From Hyaloraphidium curvatum (taxonomy: Eukaryota > Monoblepharomycota > Hyaloraphidiomycetes > Hyaloraphidiales > Hyaloraphidiaceae): 64,000 nt of DNA. Under the pieces are notes generated by a model that was not told where the DNA came from, searched no databases, and saw nothing but the letters and a program-made list of their open reading frames with translations. The position numbers were made by a program, and so were the translations under genes. Positions 1 to 11,614 of this stretch are shown piece by piece (position 1 is the stretch's first letter; each line of letters starts with the position of its first letter). The stretch spans positions 372,001 through 436,000 of the forward strand of contig JAIVFI010000016.1 in the NCBI GenBank assembly GCA_025558095.1, in the 5' to 3' direction.

Positions 1-3000
1 TACCCCGGGGCAAGGAAGATGCGCTGCAGACCGCAGAGATCAGTCGCGGGTCCAGCCCGCGCACAGCAACCACGCCCACCTCGTGCGAGGAGCCCGTCGC
101 GCCCGGGAACTGGTACACGAGGTAGTAGCAGTTGGGCCCGTCCTGCCCCGCGGGGCACAGCGCGTACGCCGCCTGGCGCGGGTTGTTGAGCACCACCTGC
201 CGCACCCACTGCTCCGTCTCGGGCAGCGTCTTGCCCTGCCGGTACTTGGGGTGGCGGTTCATCTCCTTGGCCTTCTCGCGGATCGGATCCACGTAGACCG
301 TGAGGAGATGGTCCAGGTCCTCGAACGGCGAAGCCGACTTCATGTCCCGGATCTGCCACTTGGGGACGCCGCCCTGCACCACCTTGCTGATGGCTGGGGA
401 AGCCGGGGCGAACAAAGTCAGCCGGAACCCACCACGGAGCAGGAATGCAACGCACGGATGTGCCAGAAGATGTTCTCGTCCGTCTTCATCACCACCACGA
501 GGTCCCCGATCTTGGCCGACGGCCGCAAGAGCATCTCGCCGACCGCCTTGCCCGCGAGCTCCTTCTGGCTCAGGTCGGCCGTGAGGTCCTTGCGGTAGAG
601 CGGGTGGTTGACGTTCTCCATCGCCTGGCTGGCCACGCGACGCCGCTGCTCGTCCTCGCGCTTCTTGGCCTCTTCTTTCTCCCTGTACGGGTTGAAGAAC
701 TCGTCCCGCCTGGCCGCCGCGTCCTGCTGCCACCTTGCCAGCGTGTCGACGTTGACCTCGAACTTCGGAGCCTCGGTCATCACGCTGACGTCGAAGCCCT
801 CCTTCTTCCAGTCCAGCGCCAGGATGTCGCGCACGACGACGCGGGCCGTGTGACCCTCCTGGACGTCCTTGAGGTTCTCGTCGGCGGGATCAAAGACTTC
901 GATGACGCCCTCGACGCCGCCGGGGAGCTCGACGTAGATGCGCTTCTCGAGCTTCTTGCGCACCGTGGCCAGGAGCGGGCAGTTGGGGAAGAACTTGGAG
1001 ACCGGCTCCTTGGTCAGCATGAAGAACAGCTCTGAGATGTTGGGGTACAGCTGGGTGAGCGTCCGCGAGTCGCCGTAGGGGCTCTGGAGCTCGGCCTTGA
1101 TGTCCACGAGCGTCTGCTTCTTGAGCTCGTTGTTGCGCTTCTCGAGCTCGTCCGCGTAGCCGTCGAGGTCGAGCTCGTTGAGCTTGCTCGTGATGTCCTT
1201 GGACGCCATCAGCTCCTCGACGTACTGCGACGGCTGTTCGTCGTCCTCGGCCAGATCGTCCGCATCCACCGCGTCGGCAGCCATCTGCCGCGCGAGCGCG
1301 TAGTCCTTGACGTGTATGCGCGTGTCGTCCAGGACGTCGATGTGCGCATTCCGCCGGCCAAAGTGGTACTTGCGGATCCGGATGAAGCTGTTGCAGTTGA
1401 AAAAGACGTTGGGTCCCACGACCTTCTCCGTGACCAGGTCCTGCCGGCTCTCGAGGCCCGGCAGCTGCTTCTCCTCCACGATCCTCGCCAGCTTGGCCAG
1501 GATGGCGCCGGCTTTGCGCGGCCCGAGGCCGCTGACGTACTGCAGCGTGTGAGCCCTGTGCCGGTGCTTGATGGCTGCGTTGATGTCCACGCCGACCCTT
1601 CCCACCGCGTTGATGATGGCGCGCTCCAAGTTGCGCACGAGCAGGTCCGCGGGAGCCGAGGACTGGCGCTCGTACAGCTTCACCTTGGTGATGTCCTGGT
1701 TCTGGTTGAAGAGCGAGGCGTAGGCCATGACGGGGTCCTGCGCCTTGCGCGCCAGGCCGATGCAGTACCGGAGAGTCTCGTTGTACTCCCGGAACTCCGC
1801 CTTGGCCTCGGCCGAATTCTTCCAGATTTGCGCCGTATCGTCCGTGACCCAGTGGATCTCCAGGTGCTGCAAGAAGGTGTGGCTCTTGCGGACCTTATCC
1901 ACCTGGTCCTGCACGTCCTGGAAGAGCCGCATGGCACCGACCGTCGACGCAGCCATGACCACCACATCCGGCCGCGAGCTGACCAAGAACTCGGCCAGGC
2001 GCTCCAGGTCCGCCTGCTTTGGCGCCTTGGCCGGCTCCGGCGGGAACCCGGGACGGTCCAGAAAGGCGGCGCTCTGAGCCACGCTCTGGTCGCGCCCTCG
2101 GTCCTGCATACGAGCCAGCTGGATAAAGTTCGCGACCAAGCCGTCCTCGTCCAGCGTGACGGCAAAGGTCGTGGCGTTCCGCCCGCCATCTCCCCAGCTC
2201 ACGGCGGCAACGCGACAGTCGCGGCGCGACCGGTCCTCCTCCTCTTCATCGTCATCCGACTCGGTATCGGACGCCCTCCCGCGCGACGTGGTCTTCTCCT
2301 TCTTCTTGCGCATGAAGGGCGCGGCGGTGAGCTTCACGGCCAGCTGCGTCTGGCACTCCCTGCAGATGGTCTCGGTCGCTTCCGTGAGCAGCTTGTTCTT
2401 TAGCCACTTTGAAGCGTCCGCGGAGACGGCATGGAGCGCGAGCTGCAGCACCTCCTTCCTCTGCCGATTCCAGATCTTGGCAACGTCCGAAGTGTTCTCC
2501 GACTCGATGAACCTCTCCAGCGTGTTGACCCACTGGGCCCTGTCGGAAATGTCCACCTCGATCGTGACCAACCCTTCCGCGGCGGCTCGAGATATGAGCG
2601 CAAACTGGCCCTTTAGAGCTTCGTTGCGGTCGCCCTTGGTGTTGTAGCCGACGTTGCCCGACCGGAAAGCGGCGACGGGCTTCTCGTTGATGTACTTGAA
2701 GCTTGCGTATTCATGGTCGTCCCCGATGATGTCCCGGCCCTTGGCGGTCGCCGCAACGTTGATGACGGCCGACTCTTCGAACTTGCGCCGCACGATGGCG
2801 CGGAATCGGGGATGCGCCGCGATCTCCTCCGCCAGATGCTTGTTTGCAACGGCGAGAAGCAGCTCCGGTCGCTTGTACTTGGCGTTCGTGTGCCGCGCCA
2901 TGGCCTCCAGTGGCTCGACGGCGTCGTCTTCCGGGAAGCAATACTTCCGATCCATGTCGCAGCTGCGCACGAAACTGTCCACGTCGATGTGGTAGTGCTG

Positions 3001-4795
3001 GAAGTTTCCCGGGGCAACGTGAGACCATGCCGGCGAGCAAAAGCCGTCCGCTCCCTACCTGTGTCACTTCGCCGATGCCCTGGTTCTGCGCCAGCTCGTA
3101 CGACGTGGGGTGGGTCTTCGCAGCAGGCCGCCCTTCGAGCTCGTCAAGCTTGCGGAGTTCCCTGCCATAGTGGAGGAAGATGTACTTGCGCACATCCTGC
3201 ACGCCCTCCACCGTGTCGATGAACTCGGAAAACGAGTCGATTACGTGGTCCACCGCCGCCCGCCCTGCGGCTGCTTCGCGCACGCGGTTCACGAGCGTTT
3301 CCAGCTCCTTCAGGCGCGCCGACCGCGCTTGGTACGCCAAGTCCATGTCAAAAACCCGCCACAGGGCTTCGGGGTCCTGGCCCAGGTACGACACCCAGTA
3401 GTCCTTGCGGTGTGCCGCCAGGAAAGGCACCTCCATGAAGTGGTTCTCCTCTCCGCGCATGAACCACAGCAGCCGGCGAATGACCTCCACCATCCTCGAG
3501 TCCGCCTCGATCGCGCCCATGCCCGGGTTCATCTCCTGCCTCCATTGGCGCGCGAGTGCGATGGCCTCGTCCTCCAGATCTTCCTCGGACTTGGCCGGCA
3601 TGTACGCCTGGTTCTGGTCCATCTGAAGCAGCTGCGGGGACGGACGGACGCGTTCGGACGGGATGCCCATGGCGACGGCCAAACCACACGTTACCTGGAA
3701 GCGCTCGGGAATGTCCGTTTTCCGTATGAGCTCGTCCTTCTCCGTCAGCATCTTCTCCACGAGCACGGTCGGTTCGTAAATGTCCGTCAGCTTGAGGCTC
3801 TGCACCGCCGGGCGCAATTCCTCGTCCTCCTCGAGGTAGTCGTCGTCGCCTGCAGGCTTCCCAGCGGCGGCCTGATTGCAACGAGCGTGAGAGGAGGGAG
3901 AGCCAGTTGCCCGGCGCGACGCACCTTCTTCTTGAGCTTCTGGATGTGCTCAAAGTACGTGTCGTCGCCGAAAACCTCGACCAAGAAGCGGTAGGTCTCC
4001 TCGTCCACGCCCGACATGGCCGCATTGTCCCTCATCTTCTGCGACTCCTGCCTGCGCATCCGTCGCCGGCGCTCCATGAGCTCCTGCTCGTCGCCCGACT
4101 GCTGCTCGTCGTCGACGATGAAGTCGTCCATCTCATCGCGCTCCGACAGGCTCTCCCGCTCGTCGGCATCCCCGTCTCGGAAGATGGCCTCGTTCAGGTT
4201 GTCATCGTCGCGCCCGCGGTCCGGCGAGGGGCTGCGCGACGAGGCCCGGTGCCGCTTGATGCGGCGCTTCTGGCCCGTGTTGGCCGCGATGAGCTCCAGA
4301 TCCTCCTCATCGACGTCGTCCTCGTCGTCCTCGTTCTCGTCCGAGTCGCGATCCCGGCCCCGTTTCCTCGAGCCGCCGTCCCTCCGGCCGCGCCCGCCGT
4401 CCGACGCGTCGCTCTCCTCCACCTCATCGTCGCCGACCACGAACCGCTTGTCCTCCTCCGTCACGTGCTCATCCAAGTCCTCGTCCTCCTCGTCCCTGCA
4501 GCGAAGCGACCACGGGGAGCGTTAGACGCGGAGCTGGGCCCGGTGGACGTTTGGGAACCCACTCCTCGTCCGAGTAGAGCTGCATTGGCAGGAGGGACCC
4601 GGCAATTCAGCAACGGACCGCCGCAGACGCCGAGCAACCCACCCCGGGCTTCTTCCTGGACGGGCGCGAGACCTCCTCGCCCTCGTCGTCCGAGTCGACC
4701 CTGCGCTTCTGCGGCCTGTCGTCCTCCCCGCTATCCCGCTCCGGCGACCGCTCCCGCTCGCGCTCTCCGCGGTCGGAGCCCTCGGGGCTCGACAT
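1..4795 (-). CDS. SPT6: Transcription elongation factor / histone chaperone SPT6 (3' end cut off)
   Basis: SPT6 travels with RNA polymerase II, binds histones and keeps chromatin intact during elongation. The frame reads, in order: an acidic, basic-patched N-terminus (start ATG 4795, MSSPEGSDRG), the DDDYLEEDEELRP segment, a Tex-like core, a YqgF-type RNase H fold around 1950-2230, a helix-hairpin-helix near 1500-1600 (LQYVSGLGPRKAGAILAKL), an S1-like region near 800-950, and the first part of the tandem SH2 module (YVDPIREKAKEMNRHP, about 290-320). Introns read by eye lie at about 4580-4642, 4496-4562, 3851-3930, 3025-3060, 417-450 and 40-76; the first two flank a 17-nt exon at 4563-4579. 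After the last intron the frame continues as RIFLAPG to base 1, so the end of the second SH2 and the C-terminus are outside. Identity is firm; exact exon ends are manual. Confidence 0.93.
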
Positions 4796-4936
4796 CGCAG
4801 CGCAGCGGCCGGCAGCGGGTGGAGTTTGGGAGGAGGTGGGTGCCCGCGGATTTTCGTAGTCACCGCAGCCTAGCGCCTTTCCACCCGCCCTCCACCAGCG
4901 TGCAGGCACCGCAATAGTCACCGCCCGCCCTTCGCG
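4796..4936. promoter_or_regulatory. Divergent promoter region between SPT6 and COX4
   Basis: The two start codons face away from each other across 141 bases, so both promoters must lie in or overlap this stretch. The sequence is GC-rich with no clear TATA box. Assignment rests only on gene geometry. Confidence 0.45.
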
Positions 4937-5881
4937 ATGTTCGCCGCCACGTTGCTCCGCCGCTCCGCCGCGGTGGTCCCCCGCCGTGCCTTCTCGCTCT
5001 CGGCGCGCGCCCGTGGGTGCGGGATGCCGCGCGAGGCGCCGCGCTTCTGACCGGCGCCATCCACCGCATCCACACGGCCGCCGCACGTCCCTAACCTCGC
5101 TTGGCGCAATCCTCTTTGCTTCGACGTTCCATGCTTGTGCCGGGGACTTTGGGGGCCCCTGCTCCGCCCTGCGGCACGGTGCGCCACCCGGCACCCGCAT
5201 TAGTCGCTGGAGCACCGTCGTCGAAGAACCTCGCCCTGCCCCTCGGCGACGGTCACGTGGAAGGTGTGATTGCCCGGTCGGCTGCTGGGATCCGGGTGAT
5301 TAACCGGTGGTGTTGCCGGAACTCGCGGTGCTTCTTCTCGGACCGTCCCGCTGGGCAGACGTCCACGGCCTGAGGTGACGTCTGCCGGCCTGCACAGGCC
5401 TGGGATGCGGTTGCTCATGTTCGTTCCCATTCAGCGAGCCGGTGTACGACAGCGTTCCCGGCTTCGGCGAGCCCGGCAAGATCCCGACCAACTACGAGAT
5501 TGCCGTCGGCATGGAACGGTTCGAGATGCTGCAGAAGCTCGACGGCAAGGTCACCTTCGACCACCTGGTGCCCATCGTCGCGGAGCGCAAGCCCACGCGC
5601 AAGGACCCCTTGGTCGTCAGGGGTGTGGACCACGAGGCGTACATCGGCTGCTCCGGTGCGTGCCCTGTCTGGACGCCGTCTCCCCTTGACCAACGAAGCC
5701 CTTGATGCAGGATTCCCGGCCGAAAGCCACGAGCCCGTCTGGCTGACGCTCAAGGACAACGGCTACGTGTACCGCTGCCCGGCCTGCGGCTCTGCTGTGA
5801 GTCCCGCGGGAGCCGCTCGCACGATCCTGCTAACCTATGGATCGGCAGTACAAGTACGAGGACATTACCCACCACCACTGA
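4937..5881 (+). CDS. COX4: Cytochrome c oxidase subunit 4 (mammalian COX5B type)
   Basis: Nuclear-encoded, zinc-binding structural subunit of mitochondrial complex IV. The start MFAATLLRRSAAVVPRRAF is an Arg/Ala/Ser-rich presequence lacking acidic residues, as expected for matrix import. The mature part reads EPVYDSVPGFGEPGKIPTNY, then KDPLVVRGVDHEAYIGCSG, and after an intron (5655-5709) GFPAESHEPVWLTLKDN with the zinc site YRCPACGSA; a last intron (about 5799-5847) leads to YKYEDITHHH and a stop. C..C plus the earlier GC give the usual zinc ligands. The COX5B-like order and C-terminus match the family. Splicing between the presequence (donor about 5013) and the exon starting near 5436 is not settled: a small exon ending near 5264 is likely but its phase could not be proven. 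Confidence 0.88.
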
Positions 5882-6125
5882 GCAGCCGCCGGGATTGGGG
5901 CGCGCTTTGGGGACGGCTCTATTTGCCGCTGCTGATGCCATCAGGATGTACTGCTAGGGGGTCAAGAGACTTTATCACACGATTTCGCTGGCTGCATGTA
6001 GATGGTATCGGTCGCGTCCGCCTAGAAGGGCGGTTCTGCTGATTGGGCTGTCCGCCGTGCGAAACGGAGGACACGCAACCTTCGCAGACTGCCCAATGTG
6101 ACCTCTGGACGGCGCCTCCCGCACA

Positions 6126-9100
6126 ATGGACTATGTTGCCCGCGCCTTTGGGCGGCTTATGCCGTCCATCGTACAGCGGCGGCTGGTCAAGTTTGTCCTC
6201 AAGGTGTGGCGATGCCGGGACGGAACGTGGACCGCGGTCCAACGCGCACCGCTGCAGCAAACCTTCGGCTCCCTCTTCGGCTCCGATGTCGATCTGGAGA
6301 ACGTTGATGTCGAGCTCGCCGACGGACACGTGGTTCTGCGGGACCTGGAGCTGAACGTCGAGGTGAAGCCATGTGACCGCTGTCACCCGGAGCTCTGAAC
6401 CCCGGAACTCGGACCGCAGAACCTGAATGCCTCCCTCGAACATGCTCCGATTGCCGTCGTATCCGCAAAGCTGGACCACGTGCGCGTTCAGATCCCCTGG
6501 GGTGATCTGGCGGAGGGGAGGGTGCTGGTTGAGGTGCAGGGACTCGAGGTTGTCGCGGAACCAAAGCTGCCCCAGGACGAGGCCGGTGGGGGGGCTGCGA
6601 TTGGAGCGCTACGAATTCCTGCTTACGTGCCGTCGTTCGCAGACATGTTCAAGTCGGCCTACAGCACGCACATGTCGGCCAGCATGCACCTGGCGGAAGA
6701 GTTCTTGGACGCGGAGGGGATGCCGGAGGACTTCGATCGAGCGTCTCCGCCCGGTGGAACGAGTGCGGATGCGGAAGCCGGGGGTTCCAGCTTGGGATCG
6801 GACTTTGGAGGCCTCGAGTCGCTTGCTGACTTTATCGACGGTGTTTTCGGGCGAAGCGAGGTGTCCATACGGAACACATCGGCCGTCTTGCGGATGCAGG
6901 ACGGATCGGGCACGGGCTTTCGAATTGGTGTGGGCGAGGTCACCGTGTCGGGCGAGGTCCTTCAGGATCCAAGCTATCGGCGACCAGGTGGGGCTGCGAA
7001 GGCAGCACGACGGTCGGCGTTTGTGGCCGGCATCCAGCTCGCTGTCTTCGGTCCATCCGCCTCTGCCTCTGGGCAGACTCCGCACGGCGACTTTGTCGTG
7101 CTGGCGTCCCCGGAACGCAGCAGGATCGAGGTCGACGCGGACTACGAAAGGGAGCTCTGCAAAGGCGGAGATTCCAACGTCGCGGATTTTCGGTACAGGT
7201 GGAAGCTTGCAGCCCGTTTGCCGCTGTTCTTTGCCCGATTGCAGCCCTCGGTCTTGCGCACGGTGCTCCATGCGATATCGAGTCATGCATCTCCGGGACC
7301 GTCTGCTTCTGATTCTGCCTCTGGAGCCTACGCGCAAAGCGTATCGCACCGCGAGCAGGAGAACTTCCCAGGTATTGAGATCGCAATGGGCGGTCTGGAA
7401 GCTTTCGTGGCGTTCGAGGATGGGCTGGATTGGCTGGTCGCGGGCGACTTTTTTGAAGTTTGCTCTTCCTTGCCTGCAAACCGCGCTTTCGGAGGCCGAT
7501 CCGATCACCTCCACCTTCGGTTGCAAAAGGCTGGTTTGAGTTTGTCTCCGGACCGTCTACGGTTGGACCTCGGCGATCTCGAACTGCGAGACTGGAGAGG
7601 TCGGACATTCGTCAAGATTCTTGAGATGTCGTCCTCTCCTGGGGCCTTTGATGTGAACGCTGATGGCTCTCTGCCTGCGGCCGAACGAGAGTTCCTTTTT
7701 CCCAAAGCAACGGGACGGAGACTGACATCTCCTACACCCGCACGGCCCCCCGTCGTCGTTGTGGATCTCGATCGCAAACCAGCTGTGGCCGGCTCGCCTG
7801 GCACTGCGTCTCCCGCCAGTCAGGTGGCAGTTTCGCTGGCTGCGTTGAGGTTTCGGCTGGATCCCACAATGTGGCAGCGAATTCAGACTCTGTGGCAGGC
7901 ATGCAGATTCACCGATGCCGCCCGGTCATCTCTGGACTCGGCTTCCGACTCTGACGAAGAGAGCAGCATATCACCTCCTTTTCAATCGCTTTATGCTCCG
8001 CGCTGGGAGTGTCAGATCGATTGCCCATCGTTTTCCATGTGGTTGTTTGGTGGAGCGATTGAAGGTCCCACTCGGGCAGGCCCCAAGGATGGCGCCGCCG
8101 TTTGGCTCACGACGACATCGCTTTCCTTGACGATGGGCCGCGGAGCCGGGCTAGGAACGTTTGGATGGGCTCCCCACCTGGCAGTCGCCACCGATGATCT
8201 CTCCGTGTCTGTTGTCTCTTATTTGGATGGCACGGCGGGAATCGGTGCGGTTCGTTCCCTGGTTTCTGTCGGTCGCAGCCCCGGGAGTGAATCAAGGGCG
8301 ACGCTTGAGGTTCTCGGCGTCCCTGCAACGAGTGCTGAACCGGAATCTGCCGGCGGCTACTCCATACGTGGTTCAACAGCTGGAACGCAAATGCTGCGCT
8401 CGTGGTACGACTTGACCGGCAGGGATCGGAGTCCGAGCGCTGCAACAGAAAGTGGCTACGAGGACGCCCCGGTCAGCAGCCAAAGTCCGGGCGGACCAGA
8501 GACCATTGGCTCGCGGCTCCAGTTTCGGCTACGGTGCCCTGCGATTGTCGCTAGCGCTAGCGACGAGGCAGTGCGCGAGGTGCTAAGCTTTTCAGAGCAC
8601 TGGCGGGGCATTTTGTTCTCTGAAAGTGCGACAGCGCCGCACAATGCAACGCAGTCGTCGGACCGTGGATCGAACGTGGTTTTGCTGGTGCACGTCGAGA
8701 ACGGTGAGTGGGGCCAGTTTGATTCTTCCCGTAGCCTGATCTGGAGCGGTACCCCTAGCTACTCTGAGGTACACAAGCCCGAGGACTGCGCGGCTGTACG
8801 TTGCGCAACTCGAAGGATGTTCGGTCGAGTATGGAAACGGCTCTTTCAAGGTTGGCGTCGATGCGCTGGAAGTTTTGGAGCTGGACGGCACTGCGAAGGA
8901 CTCCTTTGCTGCTTTCCTGTCTCTCGTGAGTGGCACAGTGGATGTGAAACCGTCGTCGAACGAGATCAAGGTCGTCATGCGACTCGGAAGTCTTTCGGCG
9001 GGAGTGGAATCGTGGAGCGCACTTGTCGAAGACCTAGGCGCATTGCATGACTGGAGCAGCGACGGACGGTCCCAGCTTTCAGGGGACATCAAGCCCGTCG

Positions 9101-11498
9101 CCTTCGACATGCAGGTGCTTCACATCGAGTTCCAACATCCTGCAAGCGCGTGTTCAATCATTGCCGTCGTCTGGGCGCGGGCCCTTTACGTCAGCGGATC
9201 CCGAACCGGATCGGGGGTGTTCAGCTCCGGAAGCCTAGCGGGTGCCACGCTCTTGATCAAGGAGGAACTGTCATCGAAGCGAGGCAGCCGCCGTGTACCT
9301 GGTCTTGCTCGACCTCCCCGAGACCCACTTACATCCGTCGGCTCGGAGCCGTGGAGAGAACGAGGGCTAACCGACGTGGCACACATTCTTGACGTTGCTT
9401 GCACTTTCGCAGCCGCCGAGGGAGATGTGAAGGTGAATCGTCTCGCGATACGCTCGTCCTTTCTAACGAAAGCACAGGCCGACGTTTCGCGAGGAAGCAT
9501 GTCTTTGGAAACCTGCGCTGACTCGTACGCCAGCTTGCTGGCTTTGGTGGACTACGTAGCAGCACTCTTCGCGGAGAAGGCGTAGGTTTCCGCTTTGACC
9601 TGAGCCCCGAATGCCCGTCGATTATTCCTCAGTCCCAGTGCTTCGCGAGCGCCGGCCGAACGACTCCATCTGGCAAGGTGGAATCCGAGTAGCACGGGCA
9701 ACGACGTTTTCGGTGAGCTCAGCAGTGCCCTGCTTGAGGCTTCTCACAGACGTACCCATCGGTTTGACAGGCGATGTCGACGATTCTGCCTTTGCTCCAT
9801 CTTCCGCGACCACCGCAAACCCAGTGGATCCATTTCCGGACACTCTCAACATAATCGAGGACTTCTACGCCGCGAGCAATCATGGAGGGTCGCACCAGGA
9901 AGGAGGGGAATTCGCAGCCCGGATGCACGTCAACGAGGTTGACTTTGCCGGTGACGACTCGGATGCGCAGGGAGTGGGAGATTACCTGCCGCTGCCCATC
10001 GTTGATGCGTTCTTCTCTCCTGCATTCGCACGGCGTGTTCCGGATGCGGGCTCGGAGCAGTATCCCCGCCGTTGCATCAGAATCCGCGACATCGCCTTCT
10101 CGTGGCGCCTTTTCGGCGGCTACGATTGGCCTTTTGTGCGATCATTGGTAGCTAAATCGGGGCCAAATGCCGCTTTGTTTCCGGCGACTTCCCGATCGGC
10201 TTCTCCGCTCATTGAACTCAACGTTTCTGGCATTTGCCTGGACGTCGCAACGCTTGTGGGACCAAAAGTCTCCGCATCCACAGCGGCTTTCCGCGTTCGG
10301 GAATTGGTGGTCAACGACAATGTCGCGACGTCGACGTGGTCAACGATGGTCACGAGCGACGATCCAGACAGCCACGATCATCCGCGAGAAACCGACGAGG
10401 CCACTCTGAAGATTAGTGCTGTGCGTTTTCGGCGCGATGCGGAACCAGATGAGCTGCGGCTCAAGGTAAGCAACTCACCCGGCGCCGTTGTTCGCGCCCA
10501 GCTGAACCTCCGTTGATGCGGCAGGCACACCTTGCACCATTGCGACTCCACATCGACCAGGACACCCTGGACGTTGCGGTCAACTTCTTTTCCTTCGTCG
10601 GCCAGCATTCACACCAGGCTTCGGCAACCCCTGTAGCGGTCGACGAGCCCCCTTTCATCCAGTCGTGCGACGTCTATCCTCTGTTGGTCACCCTGGACTA
10701 TAAGCCGAAGCGCTTGGATGTGGGCAGCCTGACGGACGGCAACGTAGCCGAAGTTGCCAATTTGTTCCATCTCACGGACGCGAAGATGGAGATGGGCTTT
10801 GTCCGCGTCGGAGGGGTGCGTATCGACAGCGAGCCGGAGCTGCCCATGCGAGCAACTCACGATGTGTCGTGCAGATCAGCGGATGGGCAAGACTCGTCGA
10901 GGAAGTGGCAAGGCGATGGTTGCCGCATGTCTTGTCCAGCGGCGTTCCCGGGGTGGTCAAGGGTGTCGCGCCGATACGGTCGGTAGTCAACATCGGAACG
11001 GGGGTTGCCGATCTCGTCCTTCTTCCGATCGAGCAGTTCAACCGGGACGGAAAGATCGTGCGCGGGATCCAAAAGGGCGCCATGTCTTTCGTCAAATTGG
11101 CTGGGGTCGAGGTCCTGAATGTGTCGAGCAACATTGCTCTCGGGACTCAAGGTGTGTGGAGCGCGGAGGGGAGACCACATGGCCTCATTCGCATTTCGGT
11201 AGCCCTCTTCCAACGCGCCGACGAGATGCTCGCGGGCGATCGGAGGCCCAGTGCCTCCGACTCTCGTTCGCGAGGCCGGGGGCTTGATTCGGCTCCGCGA
11301 TCCATCGCAGCGGACCTGCGAGAAGTGGCGAGCACCATTGTCGCCATTCCGGTCGACGTGCGAGAAGCGGCGAACTCGCACGGGATCGTGGAGCAGGTCG
11401 TTCGCGTCGTGCCGTTGGCGTTGGTGCGGCCTGCGGGGGCCGTGGCGGGCGCCGTTTCCTCGCTTTTGCAGGGTCTGAAGGATACTGTGTCGCATTGA
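6126..11498 (+). CDS. ATG2: Autophagy lipid-transfer protein ATG2
   Basis: ATG2 is a rod-shaped bridge that moves phospholipids from the ER to the growing autophagosome. Exon 1 (6126-6203) encodes a chorein-type start, MDYVARAFGRLMPSIVQRRL; exon 2 (6258-6362) continues with LENVDVELADGHVVLRDLEL and exon 3 (from 6420) with NLNASLEHAPIAVVSAKL, the VPS13/ATG2 N-terminal signature. The C-terminal third carries the ATG2 hallmarks: DTLNIIEDFYAA, LRLHIDQDTLDVAVNFFSF, PLLVTLDYKPKRLDVGSL, and after an intron (about 10817-10873) GVAPIRSVVNIGTGVADLV with DGKIVRGIQKGAMSF. Introns are also visible at about 8704-8770, 9585-9630, 10466-10523 and 11151-11202. The middle is divergent and low in motifs, as in other ATG2 proteins. 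The junction near 9585-9630 was not fully resolved. Tandem with AIP1 downstream. Confidence 0.92.
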
Positions 11499-11614
11499 GA
11501 ATTCATTCATCGTGCTGTTGCCGACGCCTCCACGGGGAATGCGCTTCTGGGTCCGGCGCATTTGCTGCTCCGCCCGCGGTCCCCAAAACAACAGCCCATC
11601 AGAGACCCCCGGCG

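Noticed and set aside
1312..2403. Long plus-strand open frame opposite SPT6
   Set aside because: It is antisense to the conserved YqgF/HhH part of SPT6; high GC at third positions keeps opposite frames open. No recognisable domain.
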